From: CAG-452 sp045531335
GTDB taxonomy: Bacteria; Bacillota; Clostridia; TANB77; CAG-508
Assembly (NCBI GenBank): GCA_045531335.1
Contig: JAZSDU010000007.1
Coordinates: 1 to 64,000 of the forward strand
Length of the DNA: 64,000 nucleotides
Reading direction: 5' to 3'
Positions 43,788 to 51,790 of the stretch are shown here, piece after piece (within the stretch, counting starts at the first letter, position 1; every line of letters begins with the position of its first letter). Under the pieces are notes generated by a model. It was not told the origin of the DNA. It worked only from the letters and a program-made list of their open reading frames with translations, and made no database searches. The translations under genes and the position numbers were made by a program.

Positions 43788-43799
43788 AAACTTGCCGTT

Positions 43800-43972
43800 G
43801 GCAAGAATTAAGAATGAAAAGTGAAGAGTAAAAAATAGTATAAAGCAAAGTCGGGGAAGTGAATTCAAAGGCAAGTTTGTATTATTCACTCTTCATTATT
43901 CACTATTAACTAAGTAATATTTTATTCATATATACTAAGAAGTGCAGGATATATAATTATTAAAATAAAGAA
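43800..43972. repeat. GTGAAGAGTGAATAAT-type repeat region
   Basis: GAATGAAAAGTGAAGAGT at 43811 and TATTCACTCTTCATTATTCAC near 43880 form an inverted pair related to 3102-3200. No gene seen. Confidence 0.5.
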
Positions 43973-44012
43973 AAGAACTAAATGTTAAAATACATTTAGT
44001 TCTTTTCTTTTT
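43973..44012 (-). terminator. Terminator of the small minus-strand gene
   Basis: AAGAACTAAATGT/ACATTTAGTTCTT hairpin with T runs on both sides, so possibly bidirectional. Confidence 0.8.
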
Positions 44013-44020
44013 AGGACAAA

Positions 44021-44362
44021 TTATTCTGCCATCTTCAGGAAGAAAAGATCTTCGGGGTCAACTGGCATAAGGTCATAAGCAATACCTGAAGCCGAAATCA
44101 AGATAATTGGTTTCCATTCTGTATTGAGTGCACAGAGGTCAACAACCAATCTTGTTTCAGGATAAGCTTCAGTTGCTTCCCAAGTTAAAACAAGAGTCCC
44201 TTGTTTTCTGCCTTCTTTGCTGGATACACCATCACTGTGTTGTAAATTTTCAACAGCATTGAAATGCAAGAAAATCCAGCTTTCTTTTATCCGCTCTCCC
44301 ATTTCAGCAAGAACAGCTAAAGGGCATTTGTCCTTTGGCACAATTGTAATTTCTTTTTTCAT
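44021..44362 (-). CDS. Small protein of unknown function, atypical codon use (113 aa)
   Basis: Not recognised. ATG 44362 follows TAAGGAGGA and gives MKKEITIVPKDKCPLAVL at the N-terminus. Codons such as CTC, TTC, GAC, CCC and CTG are commoner than in the neighbours, suggesting later acquisition. It contains the only ordinary in-frame CGG I found (GGA GAG CGG ATA AAA, about codon 24). If CGGA were read as Gly there, the next codon would be TAA and the protein would end after about 24 residues. It is solitary with its own terminator. Confidence 0.6.
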   Translation of the reverse strand: MKKEITIVPKDKCPLAVLAEMGERIKESWIFLHFNAVENLQHSDGVSSKEGRKQGTLVLTWEATEAYPETRLVVDLCALNTEWKPIILISASGIAYDLMPVDPEDLFFLKMAE

Positions 44363-44624
44363 AAAAGTCCTCCTTAAAATAGTTTGTAGTGCCGATAAAT
44401 ATGAGGAAATTCTCATATAATACATATTATATCATGTTTCACATAAAATGTCTATTTTGTATAAAAAACTAAATGTTGCTACCCATTTAGTTCAGTGTTA
44501 TTCAAATGATCTCAAATTGAGTAACTTAAGTTAAAAATAGTATACTATATTTTTGATCGTATGTTAAATAAAAAATTATATACACAATTTCAATTATATG
44601 CTACAATAATTAAGAGGTAGGGCT

Positions 44625-45149
44625 ATGGATAAACAAATTTTAAGAAACAAATATAAAGAAATTAGAAAAAATATATCAAATAAAGAAGAACAAGATAATA
44701 TAATTTTTAATAAAGTTATTAATTTAGAAGAATATAAACAAAGTAATTTGATTTTAACATATGTGTCTTTAAAAGACGAAGTGGATACTATTAAATTAAT
44801 TAAACATAGTTTGGAAAGTGGAAAAAAGGTAGCGGTTCCAAAATGTGAAGGAAATGATATAGTTTTTTATAAAATAAGCAGTTTAGAAGATTTACAAGAA
44901 GGAAGTTTTCAAATATTAGAGCCTAAAACAAATGAAATTGTAAAAGATTTTGATAATAGTATTTGTATTATACCAGGACTTGCATTTGACAAACAAAACA
45001 ATAGAATAGGTTATGGCAGAGGATTTTATGATAGATTTTTAGAAAATTATTTTGGAATAAAAATAGGTTTAACATATAGAGAATGTATATGTGATAAAAT
45101 AGATAGTGAGATTAATGATATAAAAATGGACAGAATAATTATAAATTGA
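44625..45149 (+). CDS. fthC: 5-formyltetrahydrofolate cyclo-ligase
   Basis: A 174-residue enzyme converting 5-formyl-THF to 5,10-methenyl-THF with ATP. It has the N-terminal LRNKYKEIRKNIS, the folate-pocket text VPKCEGNDIVFYKI, and the diagnostic PGLAFDKQNNRIGYGRGFYDRFL phosphate-binding motif. It is at the short end of the family range. It is monocistronic. Confidence 0.95.
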   Translation: MDKQILRNKYKEIRKNISNKEEQDNIIFNKVINLEEYKQSNLILTYVSLKDEVDTIKLIKHSLESGKKVAVPKCEGNDIVFYKISSLEDLQEGSFQILEPKTNEIVKDFDNSICIIPGLAFDKQNNRIGYGRGFYDRFLENYFGIKIGLTYRECICDKIDSEINDIKMDRIIIN

Positions 45150-45178
45150 ATTCGTGCGACAGAATCAATTGCAAACGT

Positions 45179-45298
45179 TGTAGGGGCCGCAGTCTTCGGC
45201 GGCCCGAAAAATAATAATTGCGGGTCGCCCAGAATGCTAGCCCTGTTGGAGCTTTGCTCCTTACAGGAGCTGTATGCATTAGCAGTGCGACCCCTACA
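45179..45298. repeat. TGTAGGGG repeat, inverted pair with extended second hairpin
   Basis: TGTAGGGGCCGC...GCGGCCCG, then GGGTCGC...GCGACCCCTACA. An extra inner hairpin (GGAGCTTTGCTCC and CTGTTGGAGC...) lengthens the second unit. Confidence 0.75.
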
Positions 45299-45357
45299 GA
45301 TTTCAAAATTAGTTTTTTTACGTAAATTACAATTTGTTTAACATAGGAGGAAACAAA

Positions 45358-45882
45358 GTGAAAATAATGTGTATATCAGATATTCATGGAAACATCGAAT
45401 GTTTAAATAAAGCAATAGAAAGATATAGAGAAGAAAATGCAGAAAAGCTAGTCATACTTGGAGACTTTTCGGGTTATTATTTTTCTTCAAGTGATTTTGA
45501 AGTAGCAGAAATATTAAACAATATGGCGGGAGCAATTGTTGCAGTTAAAGGTAATTGCGATAGTTCTGAAGCAGATGGATTGTTTAATTTCGAGTTAGGA
45601 TATTTAAAAACAATAGATGTTAATGATTTAAAAGTAACATTAACACATGGACATATGTATAACAGAAATAATTTACCAGAGAATTGCGGAGATATCTTTT
45701 TATCAGGACATACACATGTAGGAAACATAGAAAAAATTAATGGAAAAATAATTGCAAATCCAGGATCAATTTCAAAACCAAGAGGTGGAACAAAGAAAAG
45801 TTATTTAACAATTTATGAAAATAACATAGAACTTAAATCTCTAGATGGTGAAATAATAAAAAAACTAAAATTTGTAGAGTAA
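45358..45882 (+). CDS. YfcE/MJ0936-type phosphodiesterase
   Basis: A 174-residue calcineurin-like metallophosphoesterase. Metal motifs are MCISDIHGN, LGDFSGY, GNCD, THGH and LSGHTHVG. GTG 45358 directly follows AGGAGGAAACAAA, so it is preferred over the upstream TTG. Family members hydrolyse model phosphodiesters; the natural substrate is unknown. Confidence 0.88.
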   Translation: MKIMCISDIHGNIECLNKAIERYREENAEKLVILGDFSGYYFSSSDFEVAEILNNMAGAIVAVKGNCDSSEADGLFNFELGYLKTIDVNDLKVTLTHGHMYNRNNLPENCGDIFLSGHTHVGNIEKINGKIIANPGSISKPRGGTKKSYLTIYENNIELKSLDGEIIKKLKFVE

Positions 45883-45883
45883 A

Positions 45884-45925
45884 TGTAGGGGCGACTATCA
45901 GTCGTCCGTTCTTCGGAGAACTACT
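45884..45925. repeat. TGTAGGGG repeat (variant half)
   Basis: TGTAGGGGCGACTATCAGTCG followed by TTCTTCGGAGAA. Near copy of 23170-23215. Confidence 0.75.
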
Positions 45926-45971
45926 TAAAATATTTAAGGTTATAGTTGTAGAAAAACATAAATGTAAAATA

Positions 45972-46001
45972 TTGACAGTTGTAAATAAAATATTGTATAA
46001 T
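45972..46001 (+). promoter_or_regulatory. Promoter of the ToxIN-like locus
   Basis: TTGACA (45972-45977), 18-base spacer, TATAAT (45996-46001), just before the tandem RNA repeats. Confidence 0.8.
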
Positions 46002-46007
46002 GAATAT

Positions 46008-46142
46008 ACTAATAAAGATACTTTCAAGGTATCTAAAATGAGAGAGTTCCTGCTTTAGTGGAAGATTAAAAATGAGAGAGTTCCTGCTTTAGTGGAAGAT
46101 TAAAAATGGGGGATTACATTAGTAGTCCCTCTAATTTTTTGT
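46008..46142 (+). ncRNA. ToxI-like antitoxin RNA with tandem 34-nt repeats and internal terminator
   Basis: Two identical 34-nt units (46040-46073 and 46074-46107) and the start of a third lie between a consensus promoter and a hairpin (GGGGGATTA...TAGTCCCTC, then TAATTTTTT at 46108-46142). This is the layout of type III antitoxin genes: short tandem RNA repeats that bind the toxin, then a leaky terminator controlling toxin dosage. The toxin gene follows directly. Confidence 0.82.
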
Positions 46143-46160
46143 ACTAAGGAGAGATAATAT

Positions 46161-46652
46161 ATGGAAGTTGAATTAAAAATTAAAAATGGTCATTTAATGG
46201 TTTATGAAGTTAATTCTGAATATAGAAAATATTTAGAACAATTTGAAACGAAAGTTTCACAAAAAGAAGGTAGAAAATTCTATGGAATTTTAATAAAAAA
46301 AGATGAACATGAATATTGTATTCCTTTTACATCAAAAGTGAAAAAAAGGAACTCTAAATTAACAATTAATATCAAGAACAAAAATAGAGTTGTTGCACAA
46401 TTATTATTAAACAATATGATTCCTGTTACGGTAGAACAAACAAAATTAGTAGAAATTGAAAAAGAAAAATATTCTGATTATTTAAAAAGTGAAATAGTCT
46501 ATTTAACTAATAGAAAGGTTGTTAATGAAATAATAACAAAAGTTTCAAATGTTTTTGAAGTATTAGAAAATAAAAAACATATAGACTATAATTTTTTTAA
46601 GTCTATATGTTGTGATTTTAATAAACTAGAGAAAATTTATAAAAATTATTAA
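46161..46652 (+). CDS. ToxN/AbiQ-like endoribonuclease toxin (type III)
   Basis: A 163-residue protein matching ToxN/AbiQ layout. An N-terminal strand region contains YEVNSEYRKYLEQFETKV, followed by GRKFYGILIKKDEHEYCIPFTSKVKK, LLLNNMIPVTVEQTKLVEIEKEKYSDYLKSEIVYL, and a C-terminal helix with FFKSICCDFNKLEKIYKNY. ToxN cleaves RNA and is held inactive by its repeat RNA; such loci abort phage infection. The tandem RNA repeats and terminator upstream support the call. ATG follows AAGGAGAG. It is convergent with the Xre gene. Confidence 0.83.
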   Translation: MEVELKIKNGHLMVYEVNSEYRKYLEQFETKVSQKEGRKFYGILIKKDEHEYCIPFTSKVKKRNSKLTINIKNKNRVVAQLLLNNMIPVTVEQTKLVEIEKEKYSDYLKSEIVYLTNRKVVNEIITKVSNVFEVLENKKHIDYNFFKSICCDFNKLEKIYKNY

Positions 46653-47236
46653 TCACGTTTCTTCAGTGTAGACCAAAGTATAATTGAAATTTGTGCAGGT
46701 ATACCTAATATAAAAATTTGCCATAGGTTAAATTTTAAAAAACATAAATAGAAACATAACAATATTGACCACACGAAACAAGAAATAATAAAATAGTTAT
46801 TTCTTCTGTTCCCCCAGATGCTAGTAAAAATTAAAAATATAAGAAGTGAAAAAGGAATTCCTACAACAAATGCTTGCCACAAATATATATTAGCGAACAT
46901 AAGTCCAAAAGTAAAAACGATTGTAGCAATAATCCAAATTGGGCATGTTGCTAAAAGGGTAAGTGATACTTTATTGATTTTACTTTTTTTCTTCTTCTCA
47001 ATTACTAGTGCTTTTTCATTATCTGTATGCTCGTTGATAATATAATCTACAGTAACTCCAAATAAATCTGCTATTTGTTTTAATATTATAATATCAGGAA
47101 CAGACTCAGCTCTTTCCCATTTTGATATTGCTTTATCTGAATAATTAAGTGCTTTTGCAAATTCTAATTGGGTTAATTTTTTTTGCTTTCTAAGTCTAGA
47201 AATATTAGAAGCGATAATTTGTTTCAAATCATTCAT
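46649..47236 (-). CDS. Xre family regulator with membrane helices
   Basis: About 195 residues. An N-terminal Cro/C1 helix-turn-helix (residues 5-60, KKLTQLEFAKALNYSDKAISKWERAESVPD) is followed by a Lys-rich linker and four hydrophobic helices. This layout is common among Firmicute regulators that sense membrane or peptide stress. ATG 47236 follows TGGAGGAAAG; the longer frame has no site. Its 3' end overlaps the ToxN-like gene's end by 4 bases. Confidence 0.8.
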   Translation of the reverse strand: MNDLKQIIASNISRLRKQKKLTQLEFAKALNYSDKAISKWERAESVPDIIILKQIADLFGVTVDYIINEHTDNEKALVIEKKKKSKINKVSLTLLATCPIWIIATIVFTFGLMFANIYLWQAFVVGIPFSLLIFLIFTSIWGNRRNNYFIISCFVWSILLCFYLCFLKFNLWQIFILGIPAQISIILWSTLKKRD

Positions 47237-47399
47237 AAAACTGACTTTCCTCCATATTCTACTGACGGTAGAATCATACAATAAATACTCTACTAGTATA
47301 ACATAAAAACGTAGAGAAGGCAACTATCTAAGAAAACTTGAATTTTAATAGAAGTAATGCTAAACTAATAAAATCTAAAAAGAAAGTAGAGGAATAATG

Positions 47400-49145
47400 A
47401 TGAAAAAATTAAACAATGAAATTTATAAAGCTGATGAAATTAAAAATTTTAAGGAGTTAATAAATCGCAGTGCGGAAAAATATTCGAAAAATGTTGCGTA
47501 TAAATTCAAAGTGAATTTAGGGAAAGATAATCAAAAGATAATAGAAAAAACCTATTCTCAAATAAAAGAAGAGATAGAATGCTTGGCAACATCACTTTTG
47601 AATATGGGGCTAGAAAATAAAAAAATAGCTGTAATAGGAAATAATAGATATGAATGGTGCGTTAGTTATTTAGCAATTACAACTTCGAATATGGTAGTTG
47701 TTCCATTAGATAAAATGTTACCAGAAAATGAAATTAAGAGTTTGATAGAAAGAAGTAAAGTTGATGCAGTAATATATGAAGATAAATATAGTAATGTTTT
47801 CGAAGAAATAAAAAATCAAGAAAGTGGAACATTAAAATATTATATAAACATGGATTTGAAGAAAGATAAAGAAGAGGTATTATCTTTTGAAATGTTAATT
47901 AAAAATGGTAAGAAATTGTTAAAAGAAGGAAATGAAAAATATAATAATATAGAGATTGATAATGAGAAAATGAGTGTATTAATATTTACATCAGGAACAA
48001 CAAATACAGCAAAAGGAGTAATGTTATCACAAAAAAATATTACGTCTAATATAATGGGAATGGCGAAAATGTCTAAAATGTATCCAGATGATGTGTTATT
48101 ATCTTTTTTACCACTTCACCATACATTTGAATGTACAATAACTTTCTTATATGGATTTTACAGTGGAGCAACAATAGCATTTTGTGATGGTTTGAAATAT
48201 ATTGCAAAGAATTTACAGGAATACAAAATTAGTGTTTTTGTTGCTGTACCATTGGTATTAGAAACAATGTATAAAAAAATACAAAAAGGAATTAAAGACC
48301 AAGGGAAAGAAAAACTAGTTAAAATTATGAGCAAAATTGCAAATTTTTTATTAAAATTCGGTATTGATATAAGAAGAAAAATATTTAAATCAGTACTAAA
48401 TCAATTAGGAGGAAAGTTAAGAATAGCATATTTTGGAGCAGCTGCTATGGATAAAACTGTTATAGAAGGATATAACAATTTTGGTATAGATACAGTACAA
48501 GGATATGGATTAACAGAAACATCTCCTTTAGTATCAGCAGAAACAGATAAAGAACATTGTCCTGGTAGTGTTGGAATGGCACCATTTAACGTGCAAATTA
48601 AGTTAGATGATGTAAATGATAAAGGTATAGGTGAAATAGTTACAAAAGGACCTAATGTAATGCTTGGATATTATGAAGATGAAGAAGCAACAAAAGAAGT
48701 TTTAATAGATGGTTGGTTCCATACAGGAGATTTAGGATATTTTAATAAAGATGGATATTTATTTATAACAGGTAGAAAGAAAGAAGTTATAGTACTAAAA
48801 AATGGAGAAAATGTATTTCCTTCAGATATAGAATTTTTGATAAATAAGTTACCATATGTTCAAGAAAGTATATTATTCCCAAGAGAAAATGCAAAAGGTG
48901 AAATTGCATTAGGAATAAAAATTGTTTATGATGAGGATGAAATAAAAGAACACTTTGGAAATAAAGCAGAAGACGAATATAAAGACTTAATTTGGGAAGA
49001 TATAAAACAAATAAATCAAAGTTTATCTCAATTTAAAAGGATAAAAGAACTTATAATAACAACAGAAGAATTACAAAAAACAACTACAAAAAAAGTAAAA
49101 AGATTTAAAGAAATTGAAAAAATACTTGAAAAAAATATTATATAA
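47400..49145 (+). CDS. AMP-dependent acyl-CoA ligase (FadD-like)
   Basis: A 581-residue ANL-superfamily ligase that activates a carboxylic acid, probably a long-chain fatty acid, as acyl-AMP and then acyl-CoA. Motifs are the P-loop VLIFTSGTTNTAKGVMLS, LPLHHTFECT, GYGLTETSP and GWFHTGDLGYFNKDGYLFITGRKKEVIVLKNGENV. The N-terminal RSAEKYSKNVAYKF is typical of long-chain acyl-CoA synthetases. ATG 47397 or 47400 could serve. It is monocistronic; substrate inferred. Confidence 0.85.
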   Translation: MKKLNNEIYKADEIKNFKELINRSAEKYSKNVAYKFKVNLGKDNQKIIEKTYSQIKEEIECLATSLLNMGLENKKIAVIGNNRYEWCVSYLAITTSNMVVVPLDKMLPENEIKSLIERSKVDAVIYEDKYSNVFEEIKNQESGTLKYYINMDLKKDKEEVLSFEMLIKNGKKLLKEGNEKYNNIEIDNEKMSVLIFTSGTTNTAKGVMLSQKNITSNIMGMAKMSKMYPDDVLLSFLPLHHTFECTITFLYGFYSGATIAFCDGLKYIAKNLQEYKISVFVAVPLVLETMYKKIQKGIKDQGKEKLVKIMSKIANFLLKFGIDIRRKIFKSVLNQLGGKLRIAYFGAAAMDKTVIEGYNNFGIDTVQGYGLTETSPLVSAETDKEHCPGSVGMAPFNVQIKLDDVNDKGIGEIVTKGPNVMLGYYEDEEATKEVLIDGWFHTGDLGYFNKDGYLFITGRKKEVIVLKNGENVFPSDIEFLINKLPYVQESILFPRENAKGEIALGIKIVYDEDEIKEHFGNKAEDEYKDLIWEDIKQINQSLSQFKRIKELIITTEELQKTTTKKVKRFKEIEKILEKNII

Positions 49146-49525
49146 GAAAGGCATTTCGCTAAGTTAATTCTTCGAAGAATATGCGAAATACATGCCACGA
49201 GCTAAAGCTCGGGCGTATTAAGGTAGCCTAACCTTGTTGTATACGGAAAAATCTTAAATTGAGTCAAAATAAAAGTCGATTTTTCCTATACAATAAAAAG
49301 CAAGAGCAAGTCTTTTAGTACTTGCTCTTACCATATAATCTATGTAGAAAATTCAACACATAGATAAAGCTTAATATAATTATACCATACATTATGTAAA
49401 ATAGCAAATTTTTAAGAAATCGCTATGAACAAATTCTTGAAAATTAGGAAATAATTTTAAAAAAGCCTTTTCATTTTATAAGCATATATGATACAATATG
49501 AGTGATTTTAAAGGAGTGTGTTAAA
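49146..49525. other. Gene-free region with hairpins
   Basis: No coding frame. Palindromic text GGCATTTCGC...GCGAAATACATGCC spans 49150-49195, a CGAGCTAAAGCTCG hairpin lies near 49199, and a terminator-like hairpin (GCAAGAGCAAGT/ACTTGCTCTTAC) at 49300-49332. The first part resembles a degenerate palindromic repeat. Confidence 0.5.
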
Positions 49526-50230
49526 ATGGATATAGCATATAAAAGAATATTGCTAAAATTAAGTGGAGAAGCACTAGCAGGTGAAAAGAAAACAGGAGTA
49601 GATGGACCAACAGTAGCTAAAATATGTGACAAAATAAAAGAAGTAGTAGACATGGGAGTAGAAGTATCCATAGTAGTAGGTGGAGGAAATTTCTGGAGAG
49701 GAAGAAATGGACATGAAATGGAAAGAACTACATCTGATTACATGGGAATGCTTGCAACTACTATAAATGGCCTTGCTCTTCAAGATGCATTAGAATCAAG
49801 AGGAATATTTACAAGACTTCAAACTGCGATAGAAATGAGAGAAATTGCAGAACCATATATAAAAAGAAAAGCAATAAAACATTTAGAAAGAGGAAGAGTA
49901 GTAATATTTGCATGTGGTACAGGTAATCCATATTTTTCAACAGATACAGGAGCGGCTTTAAGAGCAGCAGAAACAGATTCAGAAGTTATTTTACTTGCAA
50001 AAACTATAGATGGCGTATATTCTGCAGATCCAAAAACAGATATAAATGCAGTAAAATTTGACGAAATATCATATTTAGATATATTAAATAGAGATTTAAA
50101 AGTAATGGATTCAACAGCAACATCACTTTGTAGAGATAACAAAATACCACTAGTAGTATTTGGAATAGATGACCCGGAAAATATAGTGAGAATTGTTAAA
50201 GGCGAAAAAATCGGAACAATCGTAAAGTAA
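49526..50230 (+). CDS. pyrH: Uridylate kinase
   Basis: A 234-residue UMP kinase of the amino-acid-kinase fold. It shows YKRILLKLSGEALAG, VVGGGNFWRG, DYMGMLATTINGLALQDALE, and the nucleotide-binding GTGNPYFSTDTGAALRAAE. ATG 49526 follows AAGGAGTG. It begins the translation/envelope cluster pyrH-frr-uppS-cdsA-rseP-polC. Confidence 0.98.
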   Translation: MDIAYKRILLKLSGEALAGEKKTGVDGPTVAKICDKIKEVVDMGVEVSIVVGGGNFWRGRNGHEMERTTSDYMGMLATTINGLALQDALESRGIFTRLQTAIEMREIAEPYIKRKAIKHLERGRVVIFACGTGNPYFSTDTGAALRAAETDSEVILLAKTIDGVYSADPKTDINAVKFDEISYLDILNRDLKVMDSTATSLCRDNKIPLVVFGIDDPENIVRIVKGEKIGTIVK

Positions 50231-50351
50231 ACAAATGAAAAGCAGCATCTTGCGTTGTTAAAATTATAATAAAAATCCTCAACGTGCAACAGCACGCTCC
50301 GGTATTTTATTATAATTTTGCCTAGCAATATACTACTTTTGATTTGTTTAA
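50228..50351. repeat. Palindromic element of about 115 bp, copy 2
   Basis: AAACAAATGAAAAGCAGCATCTTGC pairs, with compensated mismatches, with GCAATATACTACTTTTGATTTGTTT. Inner arms AAAATTATAATAAAA/TTTTATTATAATTTT enclose the CGTGC...GCACG hairpin. Diverged copy of 36070-36184. Confidence 0.75.
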
Positions 50352-50395
50352 TGAATCATAAAATTAAAAATATATAAATAGAAAGAGGTAAGATT

Positions 50396-50944
50396 ATGGA
50401 TTTTAAACATATTGAAGAAAAAATGAATAAAACAATAAGTGTTTTACAAGAAAATTTTGCAGAAGTAAGAGCAGGTAGAGCAAATCCTGCAATATTAAAT
50501 AAAATAAAAGTAGACTATTATGGAACACCAACACCAATAAACCAAGTTGCTGGTATTTCTGTTCCTGAAGCTAGACTAATAGTTATACAACCTTGGGATG
50601 CTAGTCTATTAAAAGAAATAGAAAAAGAAATATTAAAAGCAGAAATAGGAATTAATCCAAATAATGATGGAAAAGTAATAAGACTTGCTTTCCCAGAATT
50701 AAATGAAGAAAGAAGAAAAGAAATAGTAAAAGATATTAAAAAAATGGCTGAGGAATCTAAAGTATCAATTCGTTCTGTAAGAAGAGAAGGAATTGATGAA
50801 GCTAAAAAAATGCAAAAAGATAGTGAAATAACAGAAGATGAATTAAAATCAGCAGAAGATCAAATTCAAAAATTAACAGACAGCAAAATTGCTGAAATAG
50901 ATAAAGTATTAGCAGAAAAAGAAAAAGAAGTTATGAGCGTGTAA
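50396..50944 (+). CDS. frr: Ribosome recycling factor
   Basis: A 182-residue RRF that splits post-termination ribosomes with EF-G. Typical text includes VRAGRANPAILNKIKVDYYGTPTPINQVA and RKEIVKDIKKMAEESKVSIRSVRREG. It starts at ATG after GAAAGAGGT. Usual position after pyrH. Confidence 0.98.
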   Translation: MDFKHIEEKMNKTISVLQENFAEVRAGRANPAILNKIKVDYYGTPTPINQVAGISVPEARLIVIQPWDASLLKEIEKEILKAEIGINPNNDGKVIRLAFPELNEERRKEIVKDIKKMAEESKVSIRSVRREGIDEAKKMQKDSEITEDELKSAEDQIQKLTDSKIAEIDKVLAEKEKEVMSV

Positions 50945-50997
50945 ATATATTACCAAAGAAAATTAAACAAAAGATAAAACAAATAGAATATAAAACA

Positions 50998-51040
50998 TAA
51001 CAAAAGTGCTTTTGTTTATAATAAAAGCACTTTTATTATA
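50998..51040 (+). terminator. Terminator of frr
   Basis: AAAAGTGCTTTTGT/ATAAAAGCACTTTT hairpin. Confidence 0.85.
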
Positions 51041-51063
51041 TTTAGAAAAAAGGGGAGATAACA

Positions 51064-51687
51064 ATGGAGGAAAACAAAAAAGAAAAGAAACAAATTAAAA
51101 TAAGTTTAGGAACTGCAATTTGTATGGTTATAATAGAAATTTTGTCAGTAGTTCTAGTGGGTATAATTGTATATTGTGATTATAAAATAGATAAAATGAA
51201 AGAGAGTTACAAAGAAAAGGTTTTTATAGAAAATAAAACAATAGACAAAGTAGATAATATTGCAGATGAAGACAAAAAAACAGAAAATGAAACAAAACAA
51301 AATACAGAAGAAAATAACAAAGCAGAAATAAGTAAAATGTATATAGGAAAATGGAATTCACAATATGCAGTTGACTTACAAGGAGAAAAAGTAGATTTAA
51401 GTAATTTGCTTGGAAGTGGGTATGTTAGTTACGGAAGTAAATTAATATTAAACGAAGATGGAACATTTGTGAATGAAATACAACCAATACAGTCAAATGA
51501 GTTTTCAAATACAGGAACATGGGAATATAAAGAAAATTTAGAGTTTTCAGAAATGATAGGAGTAGGGGTTATATTAAAATATACAGATGGAAGAGAAGAA
51601 AAATTACAGATTTGGGCTAGTGGAGAAGCAGATGCATTATTGTTCTACCAATATGATGAAGAAAATCAAATTCATTTAATGAAATAA
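51064..51687 (+). CDS. Membrane-anchored lipocalin-like protein of unknown function
   Basis: A 207-residue protein. A basic N-terminus, one membrane helix (about 14-37), an acidic Asn/Glu/Lys linker (about 55-90) and a C-terminal beta domain (YIGKWNSQYAVDL...LILNEDGTFVNEI...NTGTWEYKEN) occur in that order. The C-terminal text resembles lipocalin-like domains seen in gut Firmicutes. It breaks the usual frr-uppS adjacency and has its own terminator. Function unknown. Confidence 0.65.
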   Translation: MEENKKEKKQIKISLGTAICMVIIEILSVVLVGIIVYCDYKIDKMKESYKEKVFIENKTIDKVDNIADEDKKTENETKQNTEENNKAEISKMYIGKWNSQYAVDLQGEKVDLSNLLGSGYVSYGSKLILNEDGTFVNEIQPIQSNEFSNTGTWEYKENLEFSEMIGVGVILKYTDGREEKLQIWASGEADALLFYQYDEENQIHLMK

Positions 51688-51692
51688 TATAA

Positions 51693-51738
51693 TAAAAAGC
51701 TTTTTGAAATTTATTTTCAAAAAGCTTTCATTTTTTTT
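51693..51738 (+). terminator. Terminator
   Basis: AAAAAGCTTTTTGAAA/TTTTCAAAAAGCTTT hairpin followed by TTTTTTT. Confidence 0.85.
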
Positions 51739-51790
51739 ATATATTATGATAGAATAGTAAAGAAAAATATATAAAGAAAGGTAATTAAAA

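Noticed and set aside
46040..46107. CRISPR array
   Set aside because: The two repeats are directly adjacent with no spacer, and no cas genes are present; they fit a type III antitoxin RNA.
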